Assembly: GCF_000313135.1 (NCBI RefSeq)
Contig: NW_004457384.1
Span: 147,777-211,776 of the forward strand
Origin: Acanthamoeba castellanii str. Neff
Taxonomy: Eukaryota; Discosea; Longamoebia; Acanthamoebidae
Direction: 5' to 3'
DNA length: 64,000 nucleotides
Positions 35,270-46,808 of this stretch are shown piece by piece. The number at the start of each line of letters is the position of its first letter. Position 1 is the stretch's first letter. Under the pieces are notes generated by a model that worked only from the letters and a program-made list of their open reading frames with translations, was not told the DNA's origin and made no database searches. Made by a program: the position numbers and the translations under genes.

Positions 35270-35688
35270 GTCTGGATGGTGGAGGAAAACAGGCTTTCCC
35301 TAATCATTTCTTTAATGCTCTTCAGGAAAGGATCGGGAGAACACGGGGAAATTCCGGCACCGAACTTCGGCTTGGAGTCCTATTGGCTGGCGACTCCGTA
35401 CCTGCCGGTCAATTAATTTGCACAAGAAGGCGAAGGGGCAGTACAGCTGCTGGCATACCTCTCAGGGCGTGCATGGACGGTGGAGCACCACCGCGCCACC
35501 CCTTCTAAGTGCTGTTAGAAGGCCAATCCCACCATGTTCGGTCGTTTCACACTGCGCAAGGGCACAACACCACCAGGTGATGGTTCGTAACCCCCCCCCC
35601 AAGAAAAAGAGTTATTGTTGTACTAGTAAAGAACAAAAGCGCTGACATAAATCAACGTTTTTTTAATTTTTATCTGTTTATTATTGTT
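35270..35688. promoter_or_regulatory. Divergent intergenic region, TRF-like and RhoGAP-like genes
   Basis: About 420 bp, AT-richer toward 35600-35700 (TTTTTTTAATTTTTATC). No conserved frame and no recognised element. It presumably carries both promoters. Confidence 0.4.
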
Positions 35689-37802
35689 TTGGCGCATCGT
35701 GACCAACAAAACAACAACACAGGGAAGGAAAAAGGGGGTGACCACACCAGTAAGGATGCGCCCCCACCATCAGGGCCGTCGCACGGCACCCTCCGCACCC
35801 CGTCTGGTCGCTCTCCAGCGGCGGCTGCCCTGGCGCCACCGCCCGCCCTCACCCCGCCCCTCTCGCCCTCGGGCTCGCCCGCGCCAGCGTCGCCGCACGC
35901 CTCGCCGGGCAGCACCTCGGCCTCCTCCTCGCCCATCGCCATGCGCTCGTCCACGGCCGGGCGAGATTCGCCCCTCTCCTCCTCGCCCTCGCTCAACGGG
36001 AGCGGGTCGTGGAGCCGCGTCGACGTGTCCACCATGCGGCGCACCCCCTCCTCCATCTCCCTCGTCAAACCCATGACCGCGCCCGGCGGCGGCTCCTCCA
36101 TCTCCACGTCCTCCTCCGTTTCCGCCATCTCCTCCTCCTCCTCCTCTTCGCCGTCGTCTCCCCCCTCGCGGCTCCCACTCATCGCCGCAGCCGGTGGTGC
36201 CCAGCCTCGCCCTGCCCGACGGCGGACACGCATCGGCCGCCAAGCAAGCCGGCAGTCCGCCGGCCTTCGTGCCCGCGTCCCCCTCCTCGTTGTCGATGGC
36301 GATGGCCGCATCGAGCAGCCTGCGGTCGTCCACGTCCGGCACCTCCTCCGCCGCCGACGCGCACGTGGCGGCCGCCTCGCCGCACCGGATGGCGTCGCCG
36401 CGCCACCAGCAGCAGCACCACCACCACCAGCAGCAGCAGCAGCAGCCCGGTTTCGGCGCATCGGAGCTGGCCCGCCGCGCCCTCCTGTCGTCGGCCGACC
36501 TCGTGGCGGCGCCGGAACTGACGAGCGGCGCCCGGGCCGGGCTGTCGTCGTCGTCGAATCCGTCGTCGCTGGCGTCGTCGCTGTCCTACTCGACGTCGGG
36601 CCTGACGGACCGCATGATGGCCCTCGACGGCAGCAGCGCGTCGGGCGGCTGGGGCGAATACCACACGCTCGACGCCCTCCGCATCCGCAAGCTCGCCGTC
36701 GACAACCTGCCCCGCTCGGCGCCCCTCCGCAGCGCCACCCGCCTCCTCGCCCTCCTCCTCAAGCACCAGGACCGCCTCTTCAAGGTACCACGCACGCACG
36801 CACGCACGCACGCACATGCACCACCGCACACATGGAATTCCCAACGGCAGATCCGGAAAAACTCAGGTCTCACCCACCCAACCAATCAACCAATCAATCA
36901 GGTGAACCAGCACGACCAGGTGCCTGAGCCCCTCTACGCCCTATTCGAGCACCTGACCAACAACGGTACGGGAAACCTCATTCCCCGTTCCCTTGGTCAT
37001 TCCATGCATGCCATGCGTGCCTGCATGCATGCAATAATCATCATTTGGCGTGTGGGGTGGATGTATGTATGACGTCCGGTGTGCAGGCCTGGCCGTGGAG
37101 GACCTCTTCGCCTTTCAGATCTCGCGGGTCAAGGTGGAACCCCTCTACCACCTGGTCATGTACAAGGGTAAACCTCCCCCCCCAACACACGATACGACAC
37201 ATCATCAGCACCGCCACCGCAGCTCAACAGAACATCAACGTCAACATCAACATCAACGAAAACGACAACACGGCATCTAATGGCACACCACTAATGGTGC
37301 CGCCGTCTTCGTGTGGGGGGCAGGCATGTCGCTTTCCAACGAGACCAACATCCACCTGGTGTCGGAGATTCTGCGACTCGCCCTCGAGCGACTGCCCCGG
37401 AGACCCTTCCACTTTGCTCGCTTCGAGCCACCACGCTCCTTCGATGGTATTGCATTGGCCGCTCGTGTCGTGCGCACGACATTCATGGCACTCACGACAA
37501 CATTCGCGACAACGCACGCACACGCACACGCACACGCACACGCACACGATGCAGAGTTGGAGGGGGACGAGGCCGGGAGCGTGAAGCTGGCGGAGGAGGT
37601 GCTGGGGCGGGTGGACGCGGTCGAGCGGCAAATCGCGGGTCAGGTGGTGGGGCTCGTGGGCCACCTGGTGAGCATGGCCGAGGTCAACGGCGCCAACGAG
37701 GAGCTCCTCCTCCACGTCTTCGCCCCGCTGCTCGTCGACGGCAAGTGGCTGGCCTACCGCAAGCCGCCCGCCGTCAAACTGCGCGAGCCCTTCGTCGTGT
37801 GA
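35689..37802 (+). CDS. RhoGAP-domain-like protein with a degenerate catalytic site
   Basis: About 500 residues. The N-terminal half is Ser/Pro-rich low complexity (MAHRDQQNNNTGKEKGGDHT, then S runs and Q/H runs near 36420). A small intron ending TCATCGCCGCAG at about 36192 switches frame. The C-terminal half aligns with a RhoGAP domain: VPEPLYALFEHLTNNGLAVE-DLFAFQIS in the position of the usual GIFRxSG loop, SLSNETNIHLVSEILRLALE-RLPRRPF (the LLKxxLRELPxPL helix), then IAGQVVGLVGHLVSMAEVNG and ANEELLLHVFAPLLV (the NLAxVFGPxLL block), ending KLREPFVV and TGA. The arginine finger that follows GIF in active GAPs is Ala here. GAP activity is therefore doubtful, and a scaffold or Rho-binding role is an inference. 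Introns have (GCACAC)n and polypyrimidine tracts. Confidence 0.75.
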
Positions 37803-38027
37803 TCGCCCACCCACCTCCTCTCTCGCGGTGGTGGTTGTGGTTCGTTGTTGTTGTAATGGAAAGAAGATGATGTTTCTCGGTCTCCGACAAAATTGTTGCG
37901 TGTTGTTGCATTCTTCGGAGGTGTACAAGTACATGCCTGTTGGTGTGTGGTGTGGTGTGGTGTAGCTCTACGGGGGAGGGAAGAAGGCGATAGATAGGCG
38001 GAAGGCGGAAGGAAGGAAGGGTTCTCT

Positions 38028-38521
38028 CTAGAGGTTGGTGGAGGGCTTGGAGGAGAGGCTGGCGAGTTCGAAGTCGAGGGAGGAGCCGTTGGAGAGGTTG
38101 GAGGCGGGCGGCGAAGATCCGCCCGAGGAGGACGAATCGGAGGTGTGGCCCTTCACCATGGCCCACGCGTGGGTCAGGAATCCCTCCTCGGCCTGCCGCG
38201 CGTGGATGAGCCGCGCCCAGAACCCGAACGTTTCCTATAACCCCGGCCACACACGCGCCACACACGCCACACACAACACGTCAGCGCGCGACCTTGATGA
38301 GTGGCGTTGTTGGGGGGGGGTGTTGTGGAAATGGCACCTTGGTGGTGCCGAGGAAGATGAAGACGGCGTCTCCAATGGTCGCGGTGGCGAGGACGACGAA
38401 GAAGAAGTAGGCGTAGCTGATTCCTCCCTTCATCTCGCATTCGGTGCCGGTGGTGAGACTGCACGCGACCTGCTGCTCGACCGCCCGCTGAATGTCGTCG
38501 TAGCGCACCTGTTTAAATATA

Positions 38522-38571
<50 letters not shown>

Positions 38572-40742
38572 ATGGTATGCAATCGCTGATCGGCCAGGGC
38601 GTGGTAATGTGATGGTCCGGTGTGTTGGTGGGGGGGTAGGCACCTCGGCGTAGATGCGGAAGGAGTAGGTGATGGCGATGTTGATGAGGAAGTAGATGAC
38701 CATCGACATGAGGCGCACCAGGTGCGACGTCAGGCTGCTCTCCTTTCGCTTGAACTTGAGCTGCCACCACCCGACGAGATCAGTCATCGCCAATTCCAGG
38801 CAGCAAGCAAGCAAGCAAGCACCCCCAACAGCATCATCATCAATGAAACGGCGGCGGGGGGGGGTGTGAGGTAGGCATACCACCATGAGCTTGATGACGC
38901 TGATGCAAAGCAGCACCATGCCCACGATCAAGAATGGAATTGCTGCACACACGTTTATTGGGCCATTACACATATTGCTAATCATCGACTGACGGAATGT
39001 ACGGGAGAGGGGTTCACGTACTGGGACCGAAGACGAAGGCCCAGTCCCACCAGGAGCGGCCCCCGTCGCTGTAGAACTGGCAGTAGGGGCTGCTGATGGA
39101 GCCGCCCACCTTCTTCGTGGCCAGCAGCAGGATGAGCGAGATCATGGGCAGGCCCCAGCACATCACGTGGTACCACTTGTGCAGCTTCATGAACCGCTCT
39201 TGCCTGTTTTGGACAACACGAAGATGTACAACAGCCAGAGATCAGCGGGCGACGTCGCGAGTCCCATTCGTAATCGTCCATCTTGGCGCGTACCTGATTT
39301 CGAGGACCAGGAGCACGAACAGGTTGATGTTGAGGGCGAGCCACCACAAAATTTGGGCGATGGTGAGATAGCTGAAGACCATCGCTGCTCAACCGCACAC
39401 GCATCACCGCACACACACAGTCAGAGCGTCAAAAGGCCGCGCGTGCGAGTGTGCGTGCGTGCGTGCGTGCGTGTGTCGTGTGTGCGTGCGGTGCATGCGG
39501 AGAGAGAGAGAGAGTACCTTGAAAAATGCAGCCCATGCCCCAGCCTCCGTTCTCGCCGGCCGAGTCCATGCTGACGGGCTTGGGCGGCCAGTCCTTGGTG
39601 CAGGTGATGGAGTTGGGCTCGAAGAAGACCCCGAGGAACTGGAAGCCGGTGAAGAAGATGAAGCAGAGGGAGATGTAGAGGAGCACCGAGGCCGGGAAGC
39701 GTCGCTTCTTCGGGTTGAGGCTCCACGTGATGCAGAGGAAGAGGTTGATGACCAGCGAGATGAAGGAGAACACGTAGGCCACCACCCGGATGGCCACCCA
39801 CTCCCCGCTGCTGTAGAACAGGTTCGGGCAGGGCGCCACGCACATGTCCGACGCGCCCGGCGCCGCCTGCGGGTCCCAGTTGAGCGGGTAGGGACAGTCC
39901 GCCTGGCTGTAGGGCACCACTGCGTTCGGCCGAGACACCGCACGAGCCCCAACTGTCAGTTAGTATAACTAAACTCAAGTTTGCGCCCCAACGAAAAAGG
40001 GGGAAACGGCGGGCGGCAAGATATCCGGGTACCGGCGTCGGTGGGGCCGTAAGCGCAGCTGACGGGCAGGAAGGCCGGCAGGGGGGTGCCGGTGACGTTG
40101 ATGATGCTGTCACAGTCGGGCAGTTGATTAAGCTGGTTCTGGCTCTCCAGGAAGGCGTAGCATGCCAGCGTCATCTCCTCGCATACCGACCGGCACGGCG
40201 GCAACACTGCACCCCATCACCATCATCACCATCCGTGCCCACACATTCCGTTCGTTGCCATCTCGCGGTGCGGAGCCGAAAAAACAGAACGAAGCGAAAA
40301 AAAGAAAACGAATGAAGAGCGGAGGAGACGAACCGGCGAGACCCGTGCTGCTGAAGTCGCAAGGGAGGAACCAAGAGAGGCAGAGCAGCCGCAGGCCCGC
40401 CGTGCGACAGTCGGGCGGCATGAAGGCCCCGAAGAGGTGGGTGAAGTTACCGGCGGCCGCGTCCACCGACTCGTAGGTCTGGTCGGAGGCCAGGAACACG
40501 TTGGTGCCCGGCACCAGGAAGGTGTCGCACTTGTGGGCCGTACCCGGTGATCCCCGGAATGGCACGCACGCCTGCGCGCGGGCACCCGACAACATCGCCA
40601 CGCTCGACCGACACTGCGCCGGCGGAGCCCATGACGCCCATCCGTGTGAGCTGCTGCTGCTGTCGAGGGCTGGCCAGCAGGGGAAGAGGGAAGGCACGGC
40701 GAAGAAGCAGAAGACGAGAAACACCACCCGTGTGGCACTCAT
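38028..40742 (-). CDS. Frizzled/Smoothened-like seven-transmembrane receptor
   Basis: Signal peptide MSATRVVFLVFCFFAVPSLF, then an extracellular Cys-rich domain (CRD): PPDCRTAGLRLLCLSWFLPC, then LPPCRSVCEEMTLACYAFLE, NQLPDCDSIINVTG and MCVAPCPNLFYSSGEW. The pattern LxLCxxxxPxC ... PCRxxCExxxxxC ... LxDC is that of Frizzled CRDs. Seven membrane spans follow: VAIRVVAYVFSFISLVINLF, SVLLYISLCFIFFTGFQFLG, SYLTIAQILWWLALNINLFV, WYHVMCWGLPMISLILLLAT, WDWAFVFGPIPFLIVGMVLL, LMSMVIYFLINIAITYSFRI and SYAYFFFVVLATATIGDAVF. After the last span the tail reads KETFGFWARL, close to but not identical with the KTxxxW Dishevelled-binding motif. The Ser-rich tail ends SKPSTNL, stop at 38028. Amoebozoa have such receptors without Wnt ligands, so the ligand is unknown. 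Introns include a perfect (ATC)17-type tract. Confidence 0.92.
38521..38571. repeat. (ATC)n trinucleotide microsatellite, intronic
   Basis: About seventeen uninterrupted CAT/ATC units in an intron of the Frizzled-like gene. Confidence 0.95.
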
Positions 40743-41354
40743 CCAGGCCTGCTTGCTGTGCTGCTGCCGCTGTGTGTATGCTGGCGTGTAGGAGGAGCGG
40801 GCAGAGGTGCGCCTGCGCGAGGCACATGAAGAACACGCGAGCACAACAACGGTACACGAGGGAAAGGAAATGAGGCGGGGCGCCAAACGCACATAATACC
40901 ACACAAAAGGGCGAACCAGTAGGCCAGCACAGGCGAGGAGGGGTGCGACGAAGGGGACATAACGTAGGAGAAAAGAGGGAGGGGGCAGTGAGGTACGGGT
41001 GCAAGGCCTCCACGCTTCGTTCTTCTTCGCTCTTTTTAGCACCACGCCCACCACTCACCACAGCTACAAAGGGGACGAAGGTGGCGAAGCAAAAAGCTCA
41101 AAAACAGGCGACGCCCCACAAATAGCGCACAACGGCCACCAACCACCAGCCAGGCTCAAGGACGGATAAGGAAAAAACGACTCCACGTGCCAATACACCC
41201 AAGATGATTCAAATTCCACTGGACGAAAGAAAAGCAAAGAGAAAAGTTGTCCTTTCGGTCAGCAAGGAATAGGAAAAAGAAAAGTGCCCTCATAAACGGC
41301 AGAGCAAAATAAAAGACAGGTGCGCCGTCACACAAATCGGCAGCGAGAGGAGCT
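40743..41354. promoter_or_regulatory. Divergent intergenic region, Frizzled-like and Tweety-like genes
   Basis: About 610 bp without a GC3-biased frame that looks coding. It is GC-rich near the Frizzled-like start and A-rich from 41060 to 41330. No recognised element. It could hold 5' UTR introns of either gene. Confidence 0.4.
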
Positions 41355-42563
41355 ATGAGGAGCGATGCTTGTTGCGTAGGGACATTCCTTCTCGTCCTCC
41401 TTTCCATTTCCGTGGCTTACGTTGCCGGTTCGTCCCCAATTGGCTTCATCTTTCGCGCCCCCCCCCTCGCAATGCGTGACTTCGTTGTGCCCAGGGTCCC
41501 CCGTGCTCAGCCAACCGGCCCTGTCATCGACCGTCCTCTCCGACGACACGAGCCGTGACCTGGGTTCATGGATAGCCGACGTACTCCTTCCCTTCCCCTT
41601 TATTTTGTTTTGTTTTGTTTTATTGTAATTTATTTTCCTTTCCCTGCGTGCGTGCACAGATCCTGCACGAGTTCCCGCACATCTCCTACCGCCTGCAGCT
41701 GGTGGGAGACCGTTTTGACCCGAGCGAGAGTGAATACCTTCAGGTACGGACCACTCTCCGGCCTCTTGAGGCGGGAATTGAGACTCACGTCTTGGCCGTG
41801 TGGCGTGCGTGTGGCGTGCGGTGTTGCGATGCAACTGCAGTCGGTGTCGACCTTCGCGGTGCCCTTCGCCTGCCTGGGGGCGCTGTTGTTCGTGGTGGGA
41901 TCGGCCTACGCCATCTATCGCTGCGCGTGCACCGACCCCAATGCCGAATACCGGTAATACAGCCCAAATCACACACACACACACACACGACACACACGAC
42001 CACAAACATCATTGGGGCTAACCTTTACCGATGCATCCAGATACCAGAAGTGGCATAGGACTTCTTCCGGGTGGCGCTGGTGTTCCTCACCTTCTTGATG
42101 ATGTACGCCGGCTTTCTTCTTCTTCTTCTTCTTCTTCTCTCTCTCTCTCGCCACTCCCTCCTTACGGCGTGACTGTGATCCCTCACGTGATCCCGCACAT
42201 TGTTTGGGGATCAGACTTGCGTGCGGCCCGGGGATCTGGGGCTCGGTCGAGGTCACCCGCAGCGGACCTGACATCGCCGATCGGTACCTCCTCTTTCTCT
42301 TTATTTATATATGTATTTATGTAGTTTGTGTTTTGTGTTTCTTGTATTATTTATCCGTCACACTTCGAAGAAATACCTTTCTGTATCGACGCGAGAGCTC
42401 TCTTACCGTTTCTCCGGCATGATGCTCTCTCTTGCTCCTCCGCCTTCGACAGGATCCAGGAGAGCACCGATTTCCTCGTGGACAACGCTGAGGGCGTGAA
42501 CTACTCAATCATCCAGCTCTCGAGTATGTCCTTTTGCTCCATGTGCACCACCCAGACATATTT

Positions 42564-42597
<34 letters not shown>

Positions 42598-44200
42598 GAG
42601 TTCCGTGGCCACCCCGCCACTCACGCGCATGTTTTCTCTCGATTTATCGTGCCTGTCGACCAACAGACTACCTGAACGGCACCTACAGCTCGGCCTCCAA
42701 TGCCCTGAGCAACGCCTACGCCATGCAGAGTGATCTCAACGAGTACAAGGATCACATGCTCACGGCCGAACTCGTGAGGTACCTAGCACACGCACACGCA
42801 CACGCACACGCACACGCACACGCACACGCACACGCACACGCACTCTCTATTGGTACTGTTCTTTTGACATTTCTGTTACAATATTCCTAACCTAAAGGAA
42901 TATCGTGGTCGTCTGTCTCTTCGGCGGGATCGTGTTGGCCTGCACGCTGGGCCTGCTCGCTGCCCTCTTCGGCTGGGGCGCTCCTTCCCTGATGTACGCT
43001 ATGCTGCTCCCCTCCCCTTCATCATCGTCTTCTTGTCTGGTTTGAGCTCTGACCCGAGCCCACCCAACGTCGGCGCGTCGTGGTGTGGTGTGTGTCTGTC
43101 GACAGGATGGTGTTCATGCTGTGGCTCCTGCTCTCCTTCGCCTGGTTCATGTGCGGCGTGCACATGTCCAGTACGTAGTCTTCCCCCCTTTCGCCGCCAG
43201 TCGCCACCAACCAACCCAACCACTCACCACTTTGACCTCCAACTCCCTCTTGCAGCCGCAGTTGGCGTGGCCGATGTGTGCGAGACGGGCGACGACTTTT
43301 TCACGTACAACTACTTCAAGTCTAACGAATCCGTCGCCTTTGTCAAGGTGCCTCCTCCTCCTCCTCCTCGTTTAATTCTTCTTCCTCCTCGCCCTCCTCT
43401 TCCCAAGAAGCCACAGGTGTTCACTTCAGTTGTTTTCCCCTTTTTTTCGTGTGCAGTACTACATGCTCTGCAACTCCTCGATGCCCTACGAGAACCTCCA
43501 GGCCGATGGACGGAACCTCTTCATCCGGGCCAACGAGAGCTACTATGAGGCGCTGGCCAATAACAACACCGTACGCTACGCGCGCAACCAGCTGCCTCAT
43601 GAGTACCAGGCTTACCCGAGACATACTCTCTCTCTCTTTCTCTCTGGGCAGGAGGAGGCCCAGACCTGGCTGCAGGTGCGCAACCAAACGCAGGAGCTGC
43701 TGGGCAACGTGGCGGCCCTGGCCGACTGCAGCAGGACGTCGAGCGACTACGCCGAGTCCAAGGACAGGCTCTGCAGCGATGTCATGTACGCGTGTCATCT
43801 CCTCCCTTTCAGCGGCCTGCTCGCTCACACAATTAATCGTGCAATTCCCCGCGCTCCAGTGTGGGCCTGAGTACGATGGTGGGGATGTGGATCTTCATCG
43901 GCCTGTTGGGCCTCGCCGCCATGCCGATCGGCGTTGCCGGCTACAAGCAATTCCCGCTTCCTCTCTGGGTTCGCACGCACACCCCTCGTCCCTCTTCCTT
44001 CGTTCGTTTGGGTTGCTCACGTAGGCGTGCTTGCGCTGCCATTTGTGTGTATCGTGTGTGTGTCATGTGTGTGTGTGTGTGTGCCGTGCGTCGTGCGTCG
44101 TGTGTGTTGTGTGTAGTATGAGGAGTTTGGGTCGGAGCTCGTGCTGACGAGAGAGGAGAAGAACTACTACCCCGAGCTCGCCCCCATCAATTTTGACTAG
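41355..44200 (+). CDS. Tweety-family membrane protein (TTYH-like)
   Basis: Starts with a signal-like segment MRSDACCVGTFLLVLLSISV. The Tweety hallmark follows: WIAD then ILHEFPHISYRLQLVGDRFD and SESEYLQ, corresponding to the WWxxLLHxLPHxxLxxxxxxxxFxP-YxQ block. Five membrane spans are visible: STFAVPFACLGALLFVVGSA, FFRVALVFLTFLMILACGPG (joined over an intron), VVVCLFGGIVLACTLGLLAA, MVFMLWLLLSFAWFMCGVHM and MVGMWIFIGLLGLAAMPIGV. Between spans 4 and 5 lies a Cys-containing loop with CETGDDFFTYNYF, YYMLCNSSMPYENLQ and LADCSRTSSDYAE, and several Asn glycosylation sites. It ends NYYPELAPINFD before TAG. Tweety proteins have been described as anion channels and as lipid-associated membrane proteins. 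In one exon, after QKWH, one base is missing at 42058-42060 (AGG for AGGG) for the frame to read DFFRVALVF. Confidence 0.88.
42561..42596. repeat. (TA)n microsatellite, intronic
   Basis: About 17 TA units in an intron of the Tweety-like gene. Confidence 0.9.
42786..42842. repeat. (CACACG)n hexanucleotide microsatellite, intronic
   Basis: Nine or more perfect CACACG units in an intron of the Tweety-like gene. A similar (CACACG)n tract occurs near 37508-37548 in the RhoGAP-like gene. Confidence 0.9.
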
Positions 44201-44806
44201 GCCGCCCACACCCCTCCAGTTCCTGTGACCGCATTTTTGCCGTATTTATTGTTATTGACCACGCATCATTCCCTCCACTCACTCGTCCCAATCTAGCCTA
44301 GTGTGTCGTCTCCCACAGAGTACACGTCCACAACATAACGGCGACCAAGCTCGCTCAAGAGATCGTCCCCTTCGGGCGGCACGGGAGACAAGGTACCCAG
44401 CGTTTGGCGTGAGCTTTCTTGTGGATTTCGGGTTTCAGAATTTCCGCGGTATTTTCTGTTGAAACGGCGGACGTGCAATTACGTCGGGGCGGGGATTGGT
44501 TCGCTTTTCTGCGACGTTTCGTTCTTCGGTTCGCTTTGTTTTGGGCTGCCTTCCCTCCCCTCCTCTCCCCCTCATCACCCCACCTGCCCGCCATCCATCC
44601 ATCCGACCCTCCTCTCTTTCACACTCGACCTCCCACCAGTAGTTTCTAGCTTTCGCTTGCTTGCGACAACACACCACACCACACAGCTGCCTTCAGCGCT
44701 CCAACAACCACACAGCCGCACCAAGCGAAGAGGACTGACGCAAGGGTAGAGAAAGGGCCGAAAGAAGAAGAAGGAAGAAAGAATCCGTCAATCCAGCACA
44801 CAAAAG
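44201..44806. other. Intergenic region before VAMP7-like gene, no gene seen
   Basis: About 600 bp, pyrimidine-rich in the middle (44540-44640). Frames on both strands are short and lack GC3 bias. It must carry the 3' end of the Tweety-like transcript and the promoter of the SNARE gene. Confidence 0.45.
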
Positions 44807-45795
44807 ATGCCGATCGTGTACGCAGCGGTAGCGGAGGACGGACAGGTGACGACTGAGTGCCAGCTGGCGGGCAACAAGACCGACTTCTCGAAGGTCATCA
44901 CGGTCCTGCTGGAGCGCATGGAGCACCGCAACCACAAGAAGTCCTACAGCCACGAAGGGTACCTCCTCCCCCTCAAGTAAGGCCTTGCTCTTTCTCTCTC
45001 TCTCTTCCATCTACTCGGCGGATTTTTGAGTAGCGGCTGGTGGGGGCGTGGCTAATGGGACTTCCAGGTTCTCGTACAACTACATCACGGAGGACGAGGT
45101 GACCTACGTGTGCGTGGCCACGATGGACCTTCCGACGCGCCTGTGCTTCGGCTTCCTCACCAAGATCAAGAACCTCTACGACGGCGGCGAAGAATTCGAC
45201 GCCGTGCTCGAGGAGCAGATGGTACTGACCCCCTCCCCTTCCCTTTCGGCCTCCTTGCCCTAGGTGCTGACGTTTGTATTCGTGTCATCGCGTGGCCCGC
45301 CAGGCGTTCTTCAACAACGACCCCAAGGCGGACAAGATCAAGGGCATCCAGTCGGACATCAAGACCGTGCAGGACATCATGATGGAGAACATCGGTATAC
45401 GCCCCTCCCCCCCCTGCGCCCCACAAACAACGTCAAGCAAGACTCACACCGGACCGGCTTTTCCTTGCTTCCTCAGAGAATGTGCTGCAGAGGGGTGAGA
45501 AGCTGGAGGACGTGCTAGACAAGACGGACAAGATGAACGCCAACGCCTCCACCTTCCGGGAGAGCTCTCGCAAGCTGAGGCGGGCCATGTGGTGGCGCAA
45601 CGTGAAGCTCAACATCTGCCTGTGCTTCATCTGCCTCATCCTCCTGGTACGGCCCAAGTCTTGCCATTTCGCCTTTTTACATTTTGGCACGCCTGACCCG
45701 ACCTGACCACGTCTGTTTCACTCCTCTCGCAGGTGGTGATCTTCTTCGTGGTGGTGTGGGCCTGCGGTGGGTTCAGCTTCCCCAAGTGCGGCTGA
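44807..45795 (+). CDS. VAMP7: VAMP7-type longin R-SNARE
   Basis: Vesicle SNARE for late endosome, lysosome or contractile-vacuole fusion. Longin domain: MPIVYAAVAEDGQVTTECQL, then KKSYSHEG joined over an intron (44959-45067) to FSYNYITEDEVTYVCVATMD and LCFGFLTKIKNLYDGGEEF. R-SNARE coiled coil: KIKGIQSDIKTVQDIMMENI, then ENVLQRGEKLEDVLDKTDKM with the zero-layer Arg in LQRGEKL, and STFRESSRKLRRAMWWRNVK. C-terminal anchor: LNICLCFICLILL-VVIFFVVVWACG, ending FSFPKCG before TGA. It matches the family along its full length of about 220 residues, and the exon junctions restore the frame exactly. The start ATG at 44807 is the usual compact longin start. The short lumenal tail after the anchor contains Cys and Pro. 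Confidence 0.95.
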
Positions 45796-46136
45796 GCTTG
45801 ATTGAGAGAGTAGCTGTCGATGTCCACGTACGCGATCAAGCGTTGATGCGCGAGGGACTGACACTTCACGTGGAACAGGAAAGAAGGAAGGGCGGGGGGT
45901 AGTACATAGCGATCACTCAAGGATGCAACGATTCTATTGTTCATCCCTGTACATACGTCATCAATGCATAGGCAACACCATTTCACCATTTCGCTCTTGC
46001 AAGTTTGGTTGGGGTCCGGGCTACGGAGGCAACTGCAAAACCTCAAGACAGCGCGGGTGCCGCCAAGTCTTGGAAGCCGCCAAGAAGCAGCTGCAAGGTG
46101 AGCCGCGATCCAACTAACAACAAGGTGTGGTGGTAA
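45796..46136. other. Intergenic region before tRNA, no gene seen
   Basis: About 340 bp without a credible frame. The stretch 45920-46010 is AT-richer. Nothing specific recognised. Confidence 0.45.
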
Positions 46137-46208
46137 AGCAGAGTGGCGCAGTGGAAGCGTGGTGGGCCCATAACCCACAGGTCGATGGATCGAAACCATC
46201 CTCTGCTA
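46137..46208 (+). tRNA. Initiator tRNA-Met (CAT)
   Basis: A 72-nt cloverleaf. The acceptor stem AGCAGAG pairs with CTCTGCT, giving the A1-U72 pair of eukaryotic initiators, with discriminator A. The anticodon CAT is at 46169-46171 in loop CCCATAA (C33 rather than U33), and the anticodon stem has three G-C pairs (GTGGG/CCCAC). The T loop is ATCGAAA, with A54 and A60 instead of T54 and a pyrimidine at 60. All are initiator hallmarks. The internal A box is TGGCGCAGTGG (46144-46154) and the B box GGATCGAAACC (46187-46197). There is no intron. A TTTT at 46214-46217 can end Pol III transcription. Confidence 0.97.
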
Positions 46209-46314
46209 ACGCCTTTTCCTTTTCCCCTTTGCCCCCAAGTTGTTTTTTCTCTTCATTTTTCTATTTTATTTGCCTTTCGAAGCTCTCGTTCTCTTTTTCT
46301 TTGAATCGAAGGCA

Positions 46315-46808
46315 ATGGATACGCGACGCGTGGCAGCCTCGGGCGGCCCCTGGATCACACCGTCCTATTCTGTTCGCATCGAACCTCTCGGATCCGATGA
46401 GCAGGCGCGCAGATCGTCCTTGCACTACAGCCTCCTCGCCGAAGAGGATGACGATGCAGGTGCAGCACCGACACGCTCCGCTGTACCCCTCCTTCAACGC
46501 ATTAATCTTTCCTCTTTTGTCGGCCACCACCGCCAGACCTCGAAGCCGCCAACCGAAGGCGAGCAGCCGCGGCCAACGTGAAGCTCCGTGGCCGCGTGCT
46601 TCGGTATAACCAACCGCACACTGCCCCTGAACTGCACCACCTCACCGTGCGTTGCTGCCCTGGGGCGTGACCGTTATTGTCATTGTCAGGCTGGTGGCGA
46701 GCTTCGTGCTGCTGCCGCCGGCGGTGCTGCTGTGCATCCTGTTCTCCCCCGTGTGGCTCGCGCTCAAGCTCATCGACTGGACCACGTGCGGACGCGAATG
46801 CATCGGTT
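46315..46808 (+). CDS. Membrane protein of unknown family, cut by an assembly gap
   Basis: Partial gene. Exon 1 starts MDTRRVAASGGPWITPSYSV and contains SLHYSLLAEEDDDA, then an intron (GT-AG) joins DLEAANRRRAAAANVKLRGR-VLR, and another intron joins LVASFVLLPPAVLLCILFSP-VWLALKLIDWTTCGRECIG, a hydrophobic membrane-associated segment. The coding sequence runs into a 129-base gap (46809-46937), and I cannot tell where it ends. The Arg-rich segment followed by a long hydrophobic stretch suggests a tail-anchored or hairpin membrane protein. No homology recognised. The closeness of the tRNA (107 bp upstream) leaves little room for a promoter. Confidence 0.6.

Noticed and set aside
38521..38571. Possible CRISPR-like or satellite array
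   Set aside because: It is a plain (ATC)n microsatellite without spacers, inside a GT-AG intron.
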